Source of the DNA: a virus
Direction: 5' to 3' (one strand)
Length of the DNA: 51,772 bases
Virus record (IMG/VR): IMGVR_UViG_3300044834_000093
Location: 1 to 51,772 of that record
The translations under genes and the position numbers were made by a program. A model generated the notes under the pieces. It worked only from the letters and a program-made list of their open reading frames with translations, had not been told where the DNA came from and made no database searches. This document shows, piece after piece, positions 13,411 to 21,269 of the stretch; position 1 is the stretch's first letter; each line of letters begins with the position of its first letter.

Positions 13411-13940
13411 CTGTCCTTCGTTGCCACTTTCGCAATCATCGACGTGAGCTGGTCGGACTTCTCGGCAGAACCGCGCGACGATCCGAACTCGAAGTTGAAG
13501 GCTTGGGTCAGCATGGTGGCTAGATTGCCCACAAGCCCGCCAAGGATAGCGGCGATGCCATCCGGCATGTCCTGGCGATAAAAGATGATGCCCAGAACGA
13601 TCACGATGATCGCAACAAAATTGCCGATTAGCATCACATTGGCGCGCGCATTGGTCCCACCCGAGAGCTTGCGCACCTCTACGTCTCGCCCGCGCGCGCT
13701 GATGGTGTCTTCCACCTGAATACGGTATTGCTCGGTGTCGGCTTGCAGCTTTGCTTTGAAGCGATCCGCCTTGCTGGCGTCGGCTGCGATCTGGGCCTGT
13801 ATTTCACCTGGATCGTCGGTGCCGAATATTTCCTTGGCCGCATTGACCACAGTTTCAGTGACGCTTTGCGCCTTGCTGCCGAGCAACATTCCGGCGATGG
13901 AAGGAACAAGATTGGCCGCGAGGCCGAGCAGTGCGAGCAT
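13407..13940 (-). CDS. holin of the 3-TM gene-transfer-release type
   Basis: The 177-residue product has an N-terminal hydrophobic segment (MLALLGLAANLVPSIAGMLL), a long charged middle (ADRFKAKLQADTEQYRIQV) and two C-terminal hydrophobic segments (VMLIGNFVAIIVIVLGIIF and AAILGGLVGNLATML). This is the layout of the 'holin of 3TMs, for gene-transfer release' family known from rhizobial phages and gene transfer agents. It lies 12 bases after the M15-like endolysin gene, giving a holin-endolysin pair. It differs from the holin at 5014, so the window has two. Confidence 0.75.
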   Translation of the reverse strand: MLALLGLAANLVPSIAGMLLGSKAQSVTETVVNAAKEIFGTDDPGEIQAQIAADASKADRFKAKLQADTEQYRIQVEDTISARGRDVEVRKLSGGTNARANVMLIGNFVAIIVIVLGIIFYRQDMPDGIAAILGGLVGNLATMLTQAFNFEFGSSRGSAEKSDQLTSMIAKVATKDS

Positions 13941-13952
13941 TGGTATTCCCCT

Positions 13953-14609
13953 TTAGGCTTGCAAACTTTTCCAGGTGTAAGAACCGACCACACCGTCAGC
14001 CACCAAGCCTTTGCTTGTTTGATAGTTGATGACGGCAGCCAGCGTAGCGGTGCCAAATTCCTCATCTACTTTGAGCACAGCACCGTGCTTGTTCAGCAGC
14101 ACTTGCAGCCGCGCTACATCGGCGCCGGTTGCGCCTTTGCGGAGGATGGGAAAGGCTGCAGCCGGTGGCGCTGATACGGCAACAGCCGCCGGATTGAGCG
14201 TCAGCACCCAAGGCACCACGGAGTCATAAAGCGCCCGCTCCGGCCTGACCGAGATATGGACATGGTGATCGTGTGGATTCGTGCCGCTGTAAGCCCGCCA
14301 AGACCAACCATGATCGAAGCTGGCAATCTTGCGATTGGAGATGATGTATTTGATTCGACTGTCACGCGAGGCGCGCAGCATTTCGGCCAATTCTTCCGAA
14401 ACAATGCCGTGCGCCGGGTCGTTGGTGATGTCGATTGCCGATACCACCCCCACGCCGTCTTCATCCTTGAACCACGGATTGTGATCCGAGCTACGCGAGG
14501 CGTGCGCCTCGTCGCCTATCGAGCCGTCATTTTCCTTGTTCCGGTTCGGGGAGATAGCGTTGATCTGATTGCGTAGCTGAATAAGGCTCTTAGCCAGACG
14601 CCATGTCAT
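13953..14609 (-). CDS. endolysin: M15-like peptidase plus peptidoglycan-binding domain
   Basis: The 218-residue protein has an N-terminal D-Ala-D-Ala-carboxypeptidase-like zinc peptidase: SSDHNPW supplies the first zinc His, SAIDITND the Asp and NPHDHHVHISV the second His. Residues 150-218 form a PG_binding_1 domain (LRKGATGADVARLQVLLNK, FGTATLAAVINYQ). It should cleave stem-peptide bonds in murein. There is no signal peptide, so it depends on the following holin. Compared with the endolysin at 4198 the domain order is reversed and the catalytic class is different. ATG 14609 is the only start with a GGGAG-type site, although at a long distance. Confidence 0.85.
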   Translation of the reverse strand: MTWRLAKSLIQLRNQINAISPNRNKENDGSIGDEAHASRSSDHNPWFKDEDGVGVVSAIDITNDPAHGIVSEELAEMLRASRDSRIKYIISNRKIASFDHGWSWRAYSGTNPHDHHVHISVRPERALYDSVVPWVLTLNPAAVAVSAPPAAAFPILRKGATGADVARLQVLLNKHGAVLKVDEEFGTATLAAVINYQTSKGLVADGVVGSYTWKSLQA

Positions 14610-14768
14610 GGAGCGTTTCTCCCGAAAGATGGAGTGGTTGCAGCGGCTAGTTTCCGCTTCCCGAGGGTTGCGGTTGTGTGATAGGAAAGGCGCAACTAGC
14701 GGAGACGGCGATGCGCGCCGAATGCAGCGCTCAAATGGAGGGCGCGCCTAAAACAAGGAAGTCTCAAA

Positions 14769-15161
14769 ATGAAATTAGTTGTCGCAGGACTTATGTCGGC
14801 GCTCGTTATCTCACCGGTTGCTGCAAGAGCATCGTGTGCCCAAGCCGATTTGGCGGGCTCGTGGAAATTCTATAGAAACCAGGGCAAAGAATGGGAACGC
14901 TGCAATTTTGTGGTGAAAAATGGGGGGGTATTTGAACCCGGCGGTTCTTGCAGTTTTTCTTTTGACGCAACACCGATGCAAATAAGCAAAGGTCTAGCTA
15001 AACTTACGTCTCCTGCAGACTGTACATTTACTGCTCGGTTCGCGGTCGACGGGCATGTAACTGAAATCGTAGATGCAACACTTTCTTACGACAAGCATAC
15101 GGCTGCAGGCGTTGGCAATCAGTCAATATCGGAATTCATTTTTACGATGTTGAAGATGTAG
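14769..15161 (+). CDS. exported hypothetical protein, isolated rightward gene
   Basis: The 130-residue protein has a signal peptide (LVVAGLMSALVISPVAARA) and a mature lipocalin-like or beta-rich domain opening DLAGSWKFYRNQ, with four cysteines. I do not recognise the family. ATG 14769 has AAGGAAG well placed. It is transcribed against the surrounding late genes and has higher AT content than they do, so it looks like a separately acquired moron. Its 3' end overlaps the broken gene at 15142..15477. Confidence 0.65.
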   Translation: MKLVVAGLMSALVISPVAARASCAQADLAGSWKFYRNQGKEWERCNFVVKNGGVFEPGGSCSFSFDATPMQISKGLAKLTSPADCTFTARFAVDGHVTEIVDATLSYDKHTAAGVGNQSISEFIFTMLKM

Positions 15162-15477
15162 GAATAGTAGACACCGCAGCGTCGACCTTAAATGCCTTGA
15201 CAACATCCGGCGTGTGTTCGTTTTTTACAATCTTACGTACACGCGCCCAATCGCTATCCGAGACTTTTGCTTCGCCCATACCTGCTAGATGCGAGTCAAC
15301 GGCACTCGCTTGCGCCTCTGCATTAATACCTGGTTCAAATAAGGCGCGCCGCGCCATTCCGACGACAATACCTTATCGCCCTCAATGATTTGTTTTGCCA
15401 ACCGAACCTGCACTATACCGTTGCGCCTAATCTCAATTTGATCAACAATTGTTTGCCGTTCAATGCCTATAATTCAT
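15142..15477 (-). pseudogene. frameshifted phage gene of unknown function
   Basis: A start with a good ribosome site (AGGACAGT before ATG 15477) is followed after five codons by a stop. From 15467 another frame stays open and reads RQTIVDQIEI, QVRLAKQIIEGDK and SSEWRG. From about 15357 the original frame resumes with INAEAQASAVDSHLAGMGEA to the stop at 15142. The three pieces together look like one protein of about 110 residues, so two compensating indels have broken it. A sequencing error or a real inactivation cannot be told apart here. It sits directly downstream of the tail fibre gene. Confidence 0.6.
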
Positions 15478-15507
15478 ACTGTCCTGTGTTGCGGATTTTC
15501 TACTTTG

Positions 15508-17304
15508 TTATACAAAATATGTTATGGAATGTCGCACCCATGTAGAACCAGCAGTTAGAGTGCTCCACGTAACGGCAGAGAATCCGGTGTTTGACGCAAC
15601 AACCCAATAGACAATTTTTGTTTCTCCTACTTCTACGACTCCGTGACTACCTGGATTTAAGATATCAGTAATAAGGGATGCCGAATGCCCCGCTACCCCA
15701 CATGTGAATGGCAGGCCAGTTACTGCAACTTGACCAACACCACCAGAGCCTTTGGAATTCAGCGCAAGGATAATGCTTACACTTACTAGCCTTCCGATCT
15801 TGGTATATGTGCCAACCTGCGTTGTGTAAGTCACGCCAGTCGGCGCTGTGGTCAGCGCCGTGAGCGCAGGGGTAAACGTGCCTTCCTTGTAGTCATCTAA
15901 CGTATTAGCATCAGCCGAGGCGTTCTGTGTGGCCGGGAATGGAATTTGCCCATTACCTATTTCGCCGCGGACATAAGCCGTGGTTGCAATCTGCGTAGTA
16001 TTCGTAAGCGCCGCTGCAGTTGGTGCAGCTGGCGTTCCTGTAAAAGTCGGGGAAGCAAGTGGCGCTTTTAAATTATCAGCCGTAGTAACAAAGGCGGTAG
16101 TAGCTAGCTGCGTTGTGCTGGTCGCAGCCGCCGCAGTTGGCGCGGCTGGTGTTCCGGTAAAAGTCGGAGAAGCGAGCGGTGCTTTTAGATTATCTGCCGT
16201 AGTAACAAACTCCGTCGTCGCTATTTGAGTTGTGTTTGTATTTGGTGCCGCAGTAGGCGCTAGTGGCGTTCCAGTAAAGACCGGGAAGGCAAGATAAGCT
16301 TTCAAGTCCAGCGCGGCCTGCTGCGCCGTTGACACTGGCTTGTCGGTGTCCGCAGTATTATCGACGTTGCCAAGGCCAACGTCGCCCTTCACCAATGCCA
16401 GCAAAGTCTTAAAGGCGGCGTAAGTCTTCTGCTTGATCAGCTTGCCGGTAGTACCGTTGAAGATCGCGGGAAGATCGTCGGTGACGGAAGCGGGGCCGAC
16501 CACATCACCCGCGCCGGTCGGTGTGGACCATATTCCGTCCCCGCGCCAATATGTTGCGGATGTCGCGCCGGTTCCCGAGCCGAGGTTCGCAACCGGTAGA
16601 TTCCCGGTGACGCCATTCGCAAGGTTAACCTGCGCCCAGGCCGGGTTGTTGCTTGCCCCCGTGTTGGATAGATACCGGGTCGCGTTGGCATCCTTGGCCA
16701 GCGCGGAAAGCGTGTTGGCGGCCGAGCCGTAGAGCAACTCGCCTTGCGCCAGCGTGGAGAGCCCGGTGCCGCCATAGGCAATTCCGACAACACTGCCGTT
16801 CCATACGGCGGCTCCTGAGAAGGTGCCGCCTATGAAGGTGCCGCCTGTGAGCGTCTTTCCGGTGAGTGTGATCGCCGCCGGCAGCGAGAGCGTCGGATTG
16901 CCAGCCACGCCGCCGCCATCGGCGACCGAGATTTCGTTTGCGGTGCCTGAAATTGTGCGTTGTGCCCAAGTGTCGGCTGCGGTACGCGTGGCAAAGCCGG
17001 TGCTGCCAAGCGCCGCAATGGCCGCAAGATCGGCATCTTTAGCGGCATACCGGGCATCGCCGGTTTGCAGGTTAAGTGCATCTAGGGCAACGGTAGGGTC
17101 AGCAAGATTGGTGATCTTGTAACCACCCCAATTTATATTGGCAGTTGGGGAGGCTTGGCCGTCACGGTACAGGGCCAGCGACAAGGCTGCGGCGATGTCT
17201 GCCAACGATTCATCTTGCCGCACGGCCAGGATTTTCAGACCGTTGTTACGATCTGTCACCCACGAATACAGTGGCGAAAACGTGCCGGAGCCGTTGAGGG
17301 GCAT
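15508..17304 (-). CDS. tail fibre with tandem FTGTPxAPTA repeats
   Basis: The 598-residue protein should form the receptor-binding fibre. The N-terminus (MPLNGSGTFSPL, then NINWGGYKITNLADPT) is the usual podovirus-type fibre anchor. The middle is rich in Gly/Thr/Ala, with typical fibre motifs such as YGGTGLST and YWRGDGIWSTPT. Residues 335-451 hold three tandem 39-residue repeats (SPTFTGTPAAPTAA, then TTQIATTAFV). The C-terminal 130 residues are a distinct domain with no S74 chaperone. The start follows AGGACAATAAGAC. A terminator stands just upstream, so the gene may be expressed separately. Confidence 0.85.
   Translation of the reverse strand: MPLNGSGTFSPLYSWVTDRNNGLKILAVRQDESLADIAAALSLALYRDGQASPTANINWGGYKITNLADPTVALDALNLQTGDARYAAKDADLAAIAALGSTGFATRTAADTWAQRTISGTANEISVADGGGVAGNPTLSLPAAITLTGKTLTGGTFIGGTFSGAAVWNGSVVGIAYGGTGLSTLAQGELLYGSAANTLSALAKDANATRYLSNTGASNNPAWAQVNLANGVTGNLPVANLGSGTGATSATYWRGDGIWSTPTGAGDVVGPASVTDDLPAIFNGTTGKLIKQKTYAAFKTLLALVKGDVGLGNVDNTADTDKPVSTAQQAALDLKAYLAFPVFTGTPLAPTAAPNTNTTQIATTEFVTTADNLKAPLASPTFTGTPAAPTAAAATSTTQLATTAFVTTADNLKAPLASPTFTGTPAAPTAAALTNTTQIATTAYVRGEIGNGQIPFPATQNASADANTLDDYKEGTFTPALTALTTAPTGVTYTTQVGTYTKIGRLVSVSIILALNSKGSGGVGQVAVTGLPFTCGVAGHSASLITDILNPGSHGVVEVGETKIVYWVVASNTGFSAVTWSTLTAGSTWVRHSITYFV
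15952..16302 (-). repeat. three tandem 117-bp repeats within the tail fibre gene
   Basis: Copies run 16302-16186, 16185-16069 and 16068-15952 on the leftward strand, each coding for 39 residues with the core FTGTP.APTAA and TT(Q)(I/L)ATT. The second and third are nearly the same; the first is more diverged (AYLAFPVFTGTPLAPT). Such repeats can change in number by recombination and so alter fibre length. Confidence 0.85.
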
Positions 17305-17324
17305 GTCTTATTGTCCTAGAATGC

Positions 17325-17348
17325 AAAAACCCGCCGGGGAGGGCGGGT
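17325..17348 (-). terminator. intrinsic terminator upstream of the tail fibre
   Basis: On the leftward strand ACCCGCC pairs with GGCGGGT around a six-base loop and runs into TTTTT. It lies between the internal-protein gene ending at 17521 and the fibre start at 17304. It should reduce read-through into the fibre gene unless transcription is antiterminated. Confidence 0.65.
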
Positions 17349-17352
17349 CTGG

Positions 17353-17526
17353 ATGCGAAAACTTCTCTGTACGTTTGTGGCTATCGCGCTGATGGCCACA
17401 GGGGCGGCCTACACGTTTATTACGATCCCAAATTTTGAATTTGTGCCGGGGCGGATGTTCATCATCGGGCCATTCGTAACGCTGGCCGGATTCTTAACCT
17501 TCGCCTCGGAATGGTTTGATCTATAG
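17353..17526 (+). CDS. 57-residue rightward two-span membrane protein
   Basis: ATG 17353 is preceded by GGGGAGGGCGGG. The product has an N-terminal membrane helix (LLCTFVAIALMATGAAYTF) and a second (FIIGPFVTLAGFLTFA), ending EWFDL. The clean hydrophobic design argues for a real small membrane protein. It runs against the late operon and overlaps the stop of 17521..18840 by six bases. It may be a moron; function is unknown. Confidence 0.45.
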   Translation: MRKLLCTFVAIALMATGAAYTFITIPNFEFVPGRMFIIGPFVTLAGFLTFASEWFDL

Positions 17527-18840
17527 GCCGGAGTATGCCCCGGCCCTTGGATTTATGGTGACTTGCGGTCGCCGTTTGTCCAACTGATCGGCCATCAGCA
17601 CGCGGACAAGAGCCTCAATGCTTGTAGGAACCTCACGCGGCGCTGCCGCTAGCTTTTCCTGGTACAAAGGCGAGCGTCTACGCACCATTTCATCAAGAAT
17701 GTTCGCCTGCTTCTGAGTTGATTTCTCCGCAAGCATTTTTGCGAGAACTCCGATTGTTGGAGAAGCCACGGCTGCAACACCGCCACCAATCGGACCGCCC
17801 GCTGCCGTTCCAGCCACACCAGCCGCAACCGATGCTGGCCAACCCGTCATAGGATGAGACAGGGCAAGCTTGCTTAGCAGGCGTGCGGCATTCCCAGTGC
17901 GCGTACCTGCAACAATCTTCTCCATTTGAGCAATTTCATCGGCGGTATAGCCCCTCGTTCCGTTCTTAGAATCGAGAATGGAACTGATCTTCTGCCGAAG
18001 CGCATTGTCGACATTAGCGCCGCTTCCTGCCTTTTGTGCCTGCCGTTCTGCCCTTGAAAATCGAGTGCCTATATCCTCTGCCCTAAAACCTGCGGCAGAG
18101 TTGGCGCGGGCCGTTGCTAGTTCTGGCGACAATGGCGACAGCGTGTCGTCAACAATACCAATGGCACGGCGCGAGGCATCGCTTTCAGCATAATCCTTGC
18201 CTGCAACACGAAAAGCACGCCGCATGGCTTCGATATTGTTGACACCAACAGGCCCAAGAGATTCGCCTTCCTTTAAGGCTGGCGGCGTCATTTCCTTAAC
18301 AACACCAAATGTCCTTGGAGCCGTCGCCGGGAGATACCCTTGATCGGTTAGTTCATTACCGATCTTCGACTGCATCGCAGCGATTGCTTCCGGCGGAACC
18401 GTCACGCCAGATTCCCGCGCCGCATTGTATCCGCGTGATGCCGCTGCCTCTAATTCCTGCTGGGTTGGTGCCGCCACTTTGCGAGGGCGCATACCGAACA
18501 CAGGCGGGGCAGGACTTGAAGGCGTGAATACCATAGCCGCTTCTGCGGCGGGTCCAATCATGGCTTCTGTGGCTTCGCGCGAACCGGCGGGGGCCGATTG
18601 CGCGGCCTCTATGGCGCGCTGCGGTATGCCAGCAATCTCTCGAACGGATCGCTCGGGCCAGGTCTGATAACGTGACCCACCGATGCCCAGGAGCTGATCC
18701 ACAGCGCCACGGCCCGCCATTGGCGCACTCGCGCCAGCAAGACGCTGGGCGGGCGCATCGTCAAGCACAAAGCCGGGTGGTAACTGCGGGGGCGCGGCTG
18801 TTTGCTGATCGATGACAAAGCCTGGAGGGAGTTGGCTCAT
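17521..18840 (-). CDS. putative internal virion (ejection) protein
   Basis: The 439-residue product begins with two copies of LPPGFV(I/L)D, a motif typical of large internal proteins of alphaproteobacterial short-tailed phages. A long Ala-rich helical region follows, then a Gly/Ala-rich hydrophobic stretch (about residues 330-365, AGVAGTAAGGPIGGGVAAV) that could insert into membrane. The C-terminus is basic. These features fit a protein injected with the DNA, but no named family is certain. The start overlaps the upstream stop as ATGA. It lies between the lysozyme protein and the fibre. Confidence 0.6.
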   Translation of the reverse strand: MSQLPPGFVIDQQTAAPPQLPPGFVLDDAPAQRLAGASAPMAGRGAVDQLLGIGGSRYQTWPERSVREIAGIPQRAIEAAQSAPAGSREATEAMIGPAAEAAMVFTPSSPAPPVFGMRPRKVAAPTQQELEAAASRGYNAARESGVTVPPEAIAAMQSKIGNELTDQGYLPATAPRTFGVVKEMTPPALKEGESLGPVGVNNIEAMRRAFRVAGKDYAESDASRRAIGIVDDTLSPLSPELATARANSAAGFRAEDIGTRFSRAERQAQKAGSGANVDNALRQKISSILDSKNGTRGYTADEIAQMEKIVAGTRTGNAARLLSKLALSHPMTGWPASVAAGVAGTAAGGPIGGGVAAVASPTIGVLAKMLAEKSTQKQANILDEMVRRRSPLYQEKLAAAPREVPTSIEALVRVLMADQLDKRRPQVTINPRAGAYSGL

Positions 18841-21269
18841 TGCACGGGTGCCCACTGGCCGCCACGATAAATAAGCTTTTCGCCGGTCTGCGGATTGGTT
18901 GCCGTCATGCCATCGGAGATTTTAGGAGTTGATTGCGGTCCAGCTCCGGGACTCTGCGCCTGGGGTGGTTTCTCAGGGAACAGCCGGTTAGCATCGGAAA
19001 AGTCGGCCAATTCCTGATAGAAACCATCATTGAGACGACCGTGCGTCTTAACGTATTGCTGCCGCAGGCGCTCTATTTCGAGCGAACGGCTCGCTACCTT
19101 CTTCAGATAGCCGCCAATCTCTCTGTTGCCTTCGGGCGTGCGCTCAAGGCCGGGCGGGATCGATTGCAGAAACTCGCGATCCTTATCCGACATAGCACCA
19201 GGCATGCCAGCGCCGCCGCTTGGATTGCGTAGTTCAAGAGCAAACTGATTTTGAATCGAGCGCACCGCCTCTGGCCCTGACAGGTCGCCAACATCTATAC
19301 CGATGGTCTTGGCATAGCGCTTGGCGTCAAGAATGAGGCCAGCGCCAGCGCCAGTCGCGATGTTGGGATCGGACAGTATTTGCCCGAGCCGGTCGAGCGT
19401 TGCGATTTTGTTTCTGGCGCTCGCTGCATTCTTCGGAATCTCATGGTTCAGCTCAGCGAACGATTTTGAATTGAACTCGTCGTATTTCGTTTCGCCGCGC
19501 TGATCAATGCTAACTTTGGATGACCCGGCCTGCTTAATGGAAGTTTGGTACTGCATGAACGGCATAGGCTGCTTTCCAGCGGCTCGCTCCTGTTCGCTGT
19601 ACATCTGATATTCGCGTATGTCGTTGGTGTCCTGCGACTTTGGATATTTTCGGACTAGATTGCCGCGATCATCAAGAATTCCAACCTCATTGCCGAAGTC
19701 GTGCGGCTTAACCTCTGGCGGCTTGGCATACTGCTGATAAAGCTGCATGCCATACTGACGGGTTTTTGGATTGGCAAGCAACGACCTGATCTGCGCTACT
19801 ACTTCTGGTGGGATGGCCCTTGTCTGTTTGCTCGTATCAGGGGAGCCCATCTGCTGCATCTGTGCCATCTGCACCGGAGGCTGAGCAGATTGCGCTCCAC
19901 CCTGTTGCATCGGCGGTAATGGAGGCTCACCCTGCGGCATACCTCCCATGCTGGCGAGCCTAACAGGAGCATTGATGGCCTGCTCTGGTTGGGGCGGCGG
20001 CATCGGTTGTGCGCCGTCCTGCGGGATGTCTTGCGGGCGCGGGCGAGGCAGCGGAACAGAACCGTCAGCCATCTGCGGCTGCTGTACTGCACCGCCACCC
20101 TGATTGAACCATTGTGCCTCTTGCTGACGACGCGAGGCTAGACCCGGCAACGTCTGCCCACCCGCCTTGTTGTATTGCATGAGGCGCTGCTGTGCGCCCT
20201 GCCAGTCGCCAGAGCGGACAAGTTCGCCAAGGCCAGACCGTGACCACTTATCGCCAGCATTGTACGTTAGCGATGTAAGTGCCGCACGCGGCCCCTCCGG
20301 TGCATTTGGCGCAACCCTATCGACAATACCAGCCGCCTTTGTGAGTTCCGTTGCGAGACGGCGCTCACCTTCGGCACGGTCAATGACTTCTCCGGGGTGG
20401 GTTGCGCGTGTGCCGTAACCGACGCTGTTTTGCTTATAATCCCATGCGGCTTTTGGCGTCCATCCTTCAAACTTTTTGATCGCGTCGATGTATTGCTGCG
20501 GTAGCGCGCCGCCTACGTTCGGAATGCTGCCTGGCGGGCGTGGTGCTACCATGCCATCCGACGCCATGACGGGACGGGCTGATGCAAGCTCTGGCGTCTC
20601 ACCTGGAAGCGCGCCTGCAAGCGCACGCTGATTGGGGCGCGGCAATGGCGTTGGCGCAATCGCGGACTTGGCCTGATTGATGATTTCATGGCTGCCAAGC
20701 GGATCGGTGCGGCGTGGCTGTGGTGCTCTCGCAAGCGCTGCGGCCAAGGCTTCGCGGCCAAATATTTGCGGGTCTTGCGAACCGGGGCCAGCCTCATTTT
20801 GCGGGGCCAAGGCTGCGAGCTGCGCACCGCTTAGCCCCGATTGCTGTTCAGGAACGCCACCGCCGGCTTGCGGTGCGGGTGCAGGAGGGGGTGGCGCTAC
20901 AGGTGACGCCTCAGAAGAAGACGGCGGTGCCATTGGCGGCATTGGTGCAGCAGCAGGCGATACCCCGGAAGTACCAAGCCCCGGCAAGTTTTGGAGCGCC
21001 CGCGTTGTCGCAGCGTTCGACGCCTGCTCGCCCGCAATCATCTTTTGCGCCAGCAACCCGCCCATCAGCCCGTTAGCGAGCCGTCCATAGCCCTGCCACT
21101 TAGATTGAACGGGTGAGGTGTTGCCAGCGTCCTGCATATACTGCTGGGCAAGTGCCTTCTGGAATTGGGTGGCAAGATCACCTTGGCCTTCCTCGCCTTG
21201 ATGGGCGCGAAGCGCGAGCAACATCGCCAGTGGATTTTCATTTGCGCCCGGAGCGAATTGGATAGCCAT
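18837..21269 (-). CDS. virion protein with T4-type lysozyme domain
   Basis: The 810-residue protein carries a GH24 lysozyme domain at about residues 262-390: IKKFEGW with the catalytic Glu, AWDYKQNSVGYGT with the Asp, and LTSLTYNAGD. The Thr that usually precedes GYG in this family appears as Ser here. The N-terminal 250 residues and the region 400-480 are rich in Pro, Gln, Ala and Met, so probably flexible. The C-terminal half is helical and ends TGEKLIYRGGQWAPVQ. It probably travels in the virion and opens the murein during DNA entry. Start and stop both overlap neighbours by a few bases, so it is translated together with the ejection proteins. Confidence 0.8.
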   Translation of the reverse strand: MAIQFAPGANENPLAMLLALRAHQGEEGQGDLATQFQKALAQQYMQDAGNTSPVQSKWQGYGRLANGLMGGLLAQKMIAGEQASNAATTRALQNLPGLGTSGVSPAAAPMPPMAPPSSSEASPVAPPPPAPAPQAGGGVPEQQSGLSGAQLAALAPQNEAGPGSQDPQIFGREALAAALARAPQPRRTDPLGSHEIINQAKSAIAPTPLPRPNQRALAGALPGETPELASARPVMASDGMVAPRPPGSIPNVGGALPQQYIDAIKKFEGWTPKAAWDYKQNSVGYGTRATHPGEVIDRAEGERRLATELTKAAGIVDRVAPNAPEGPRAALTSLTYNAGDKWSRSGLGELVRSGDWQGAQQRLMQYNKAGGQTLPGLASRRQQEAQWFNQGGGAVQQPQMADGSVPLPRPRPQDIPQDGAQPMPPPQPEQAINAPVRLASMGGMPQGEPPLPPMQQGGAQSAQPPVQMAQMQQMGSPDTSKQTRAIPPEVVAQIRSLLANPKTRQYGMQLYQQYAKPPEVKPHDFGNEVGILDDRGNLVRKYPKSQDTNDIREYQMYSEQERAAGKQPMPFMQYQTSIKQAGSSKVSIDQRGETKYDEFNSKSFAELNHEIPKNAASARNKIATLDRLGQILSDPNIATGAGAGLILDAKRYAKTIGIDVGDLSGPEAVRSIQNQFALELRNPSGGAGMPGAMSDKDREFLQSIPPGLERTPEGNREIGGYLKKVASRSLEIERLRQQYVKTHGRLNDGFYQELADFSDANRLFPEKPPQAQSPGAGPQSTPKISDGMTATNPQTGEKLIYRGGQWAPVQ

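Noticed and set aside
15980-16228. Rightward open frame rich in Val/Ala/Gly
   Set aside because: It is the antisense of the tail-fibre repeats; its apparent repeats are a copy of the fibre repeats.
15952-16302. CRISPR-like array
   Set aside because: The regular repeats are tandem coding repeats in the tail fibre with no unique spacers; no CRISPR array was seen in the window.
15508-17304. Diversity-generating retroelement target in the fibre gene
   Set aside because: No reverse transcriptase gene or template repeat is visible.
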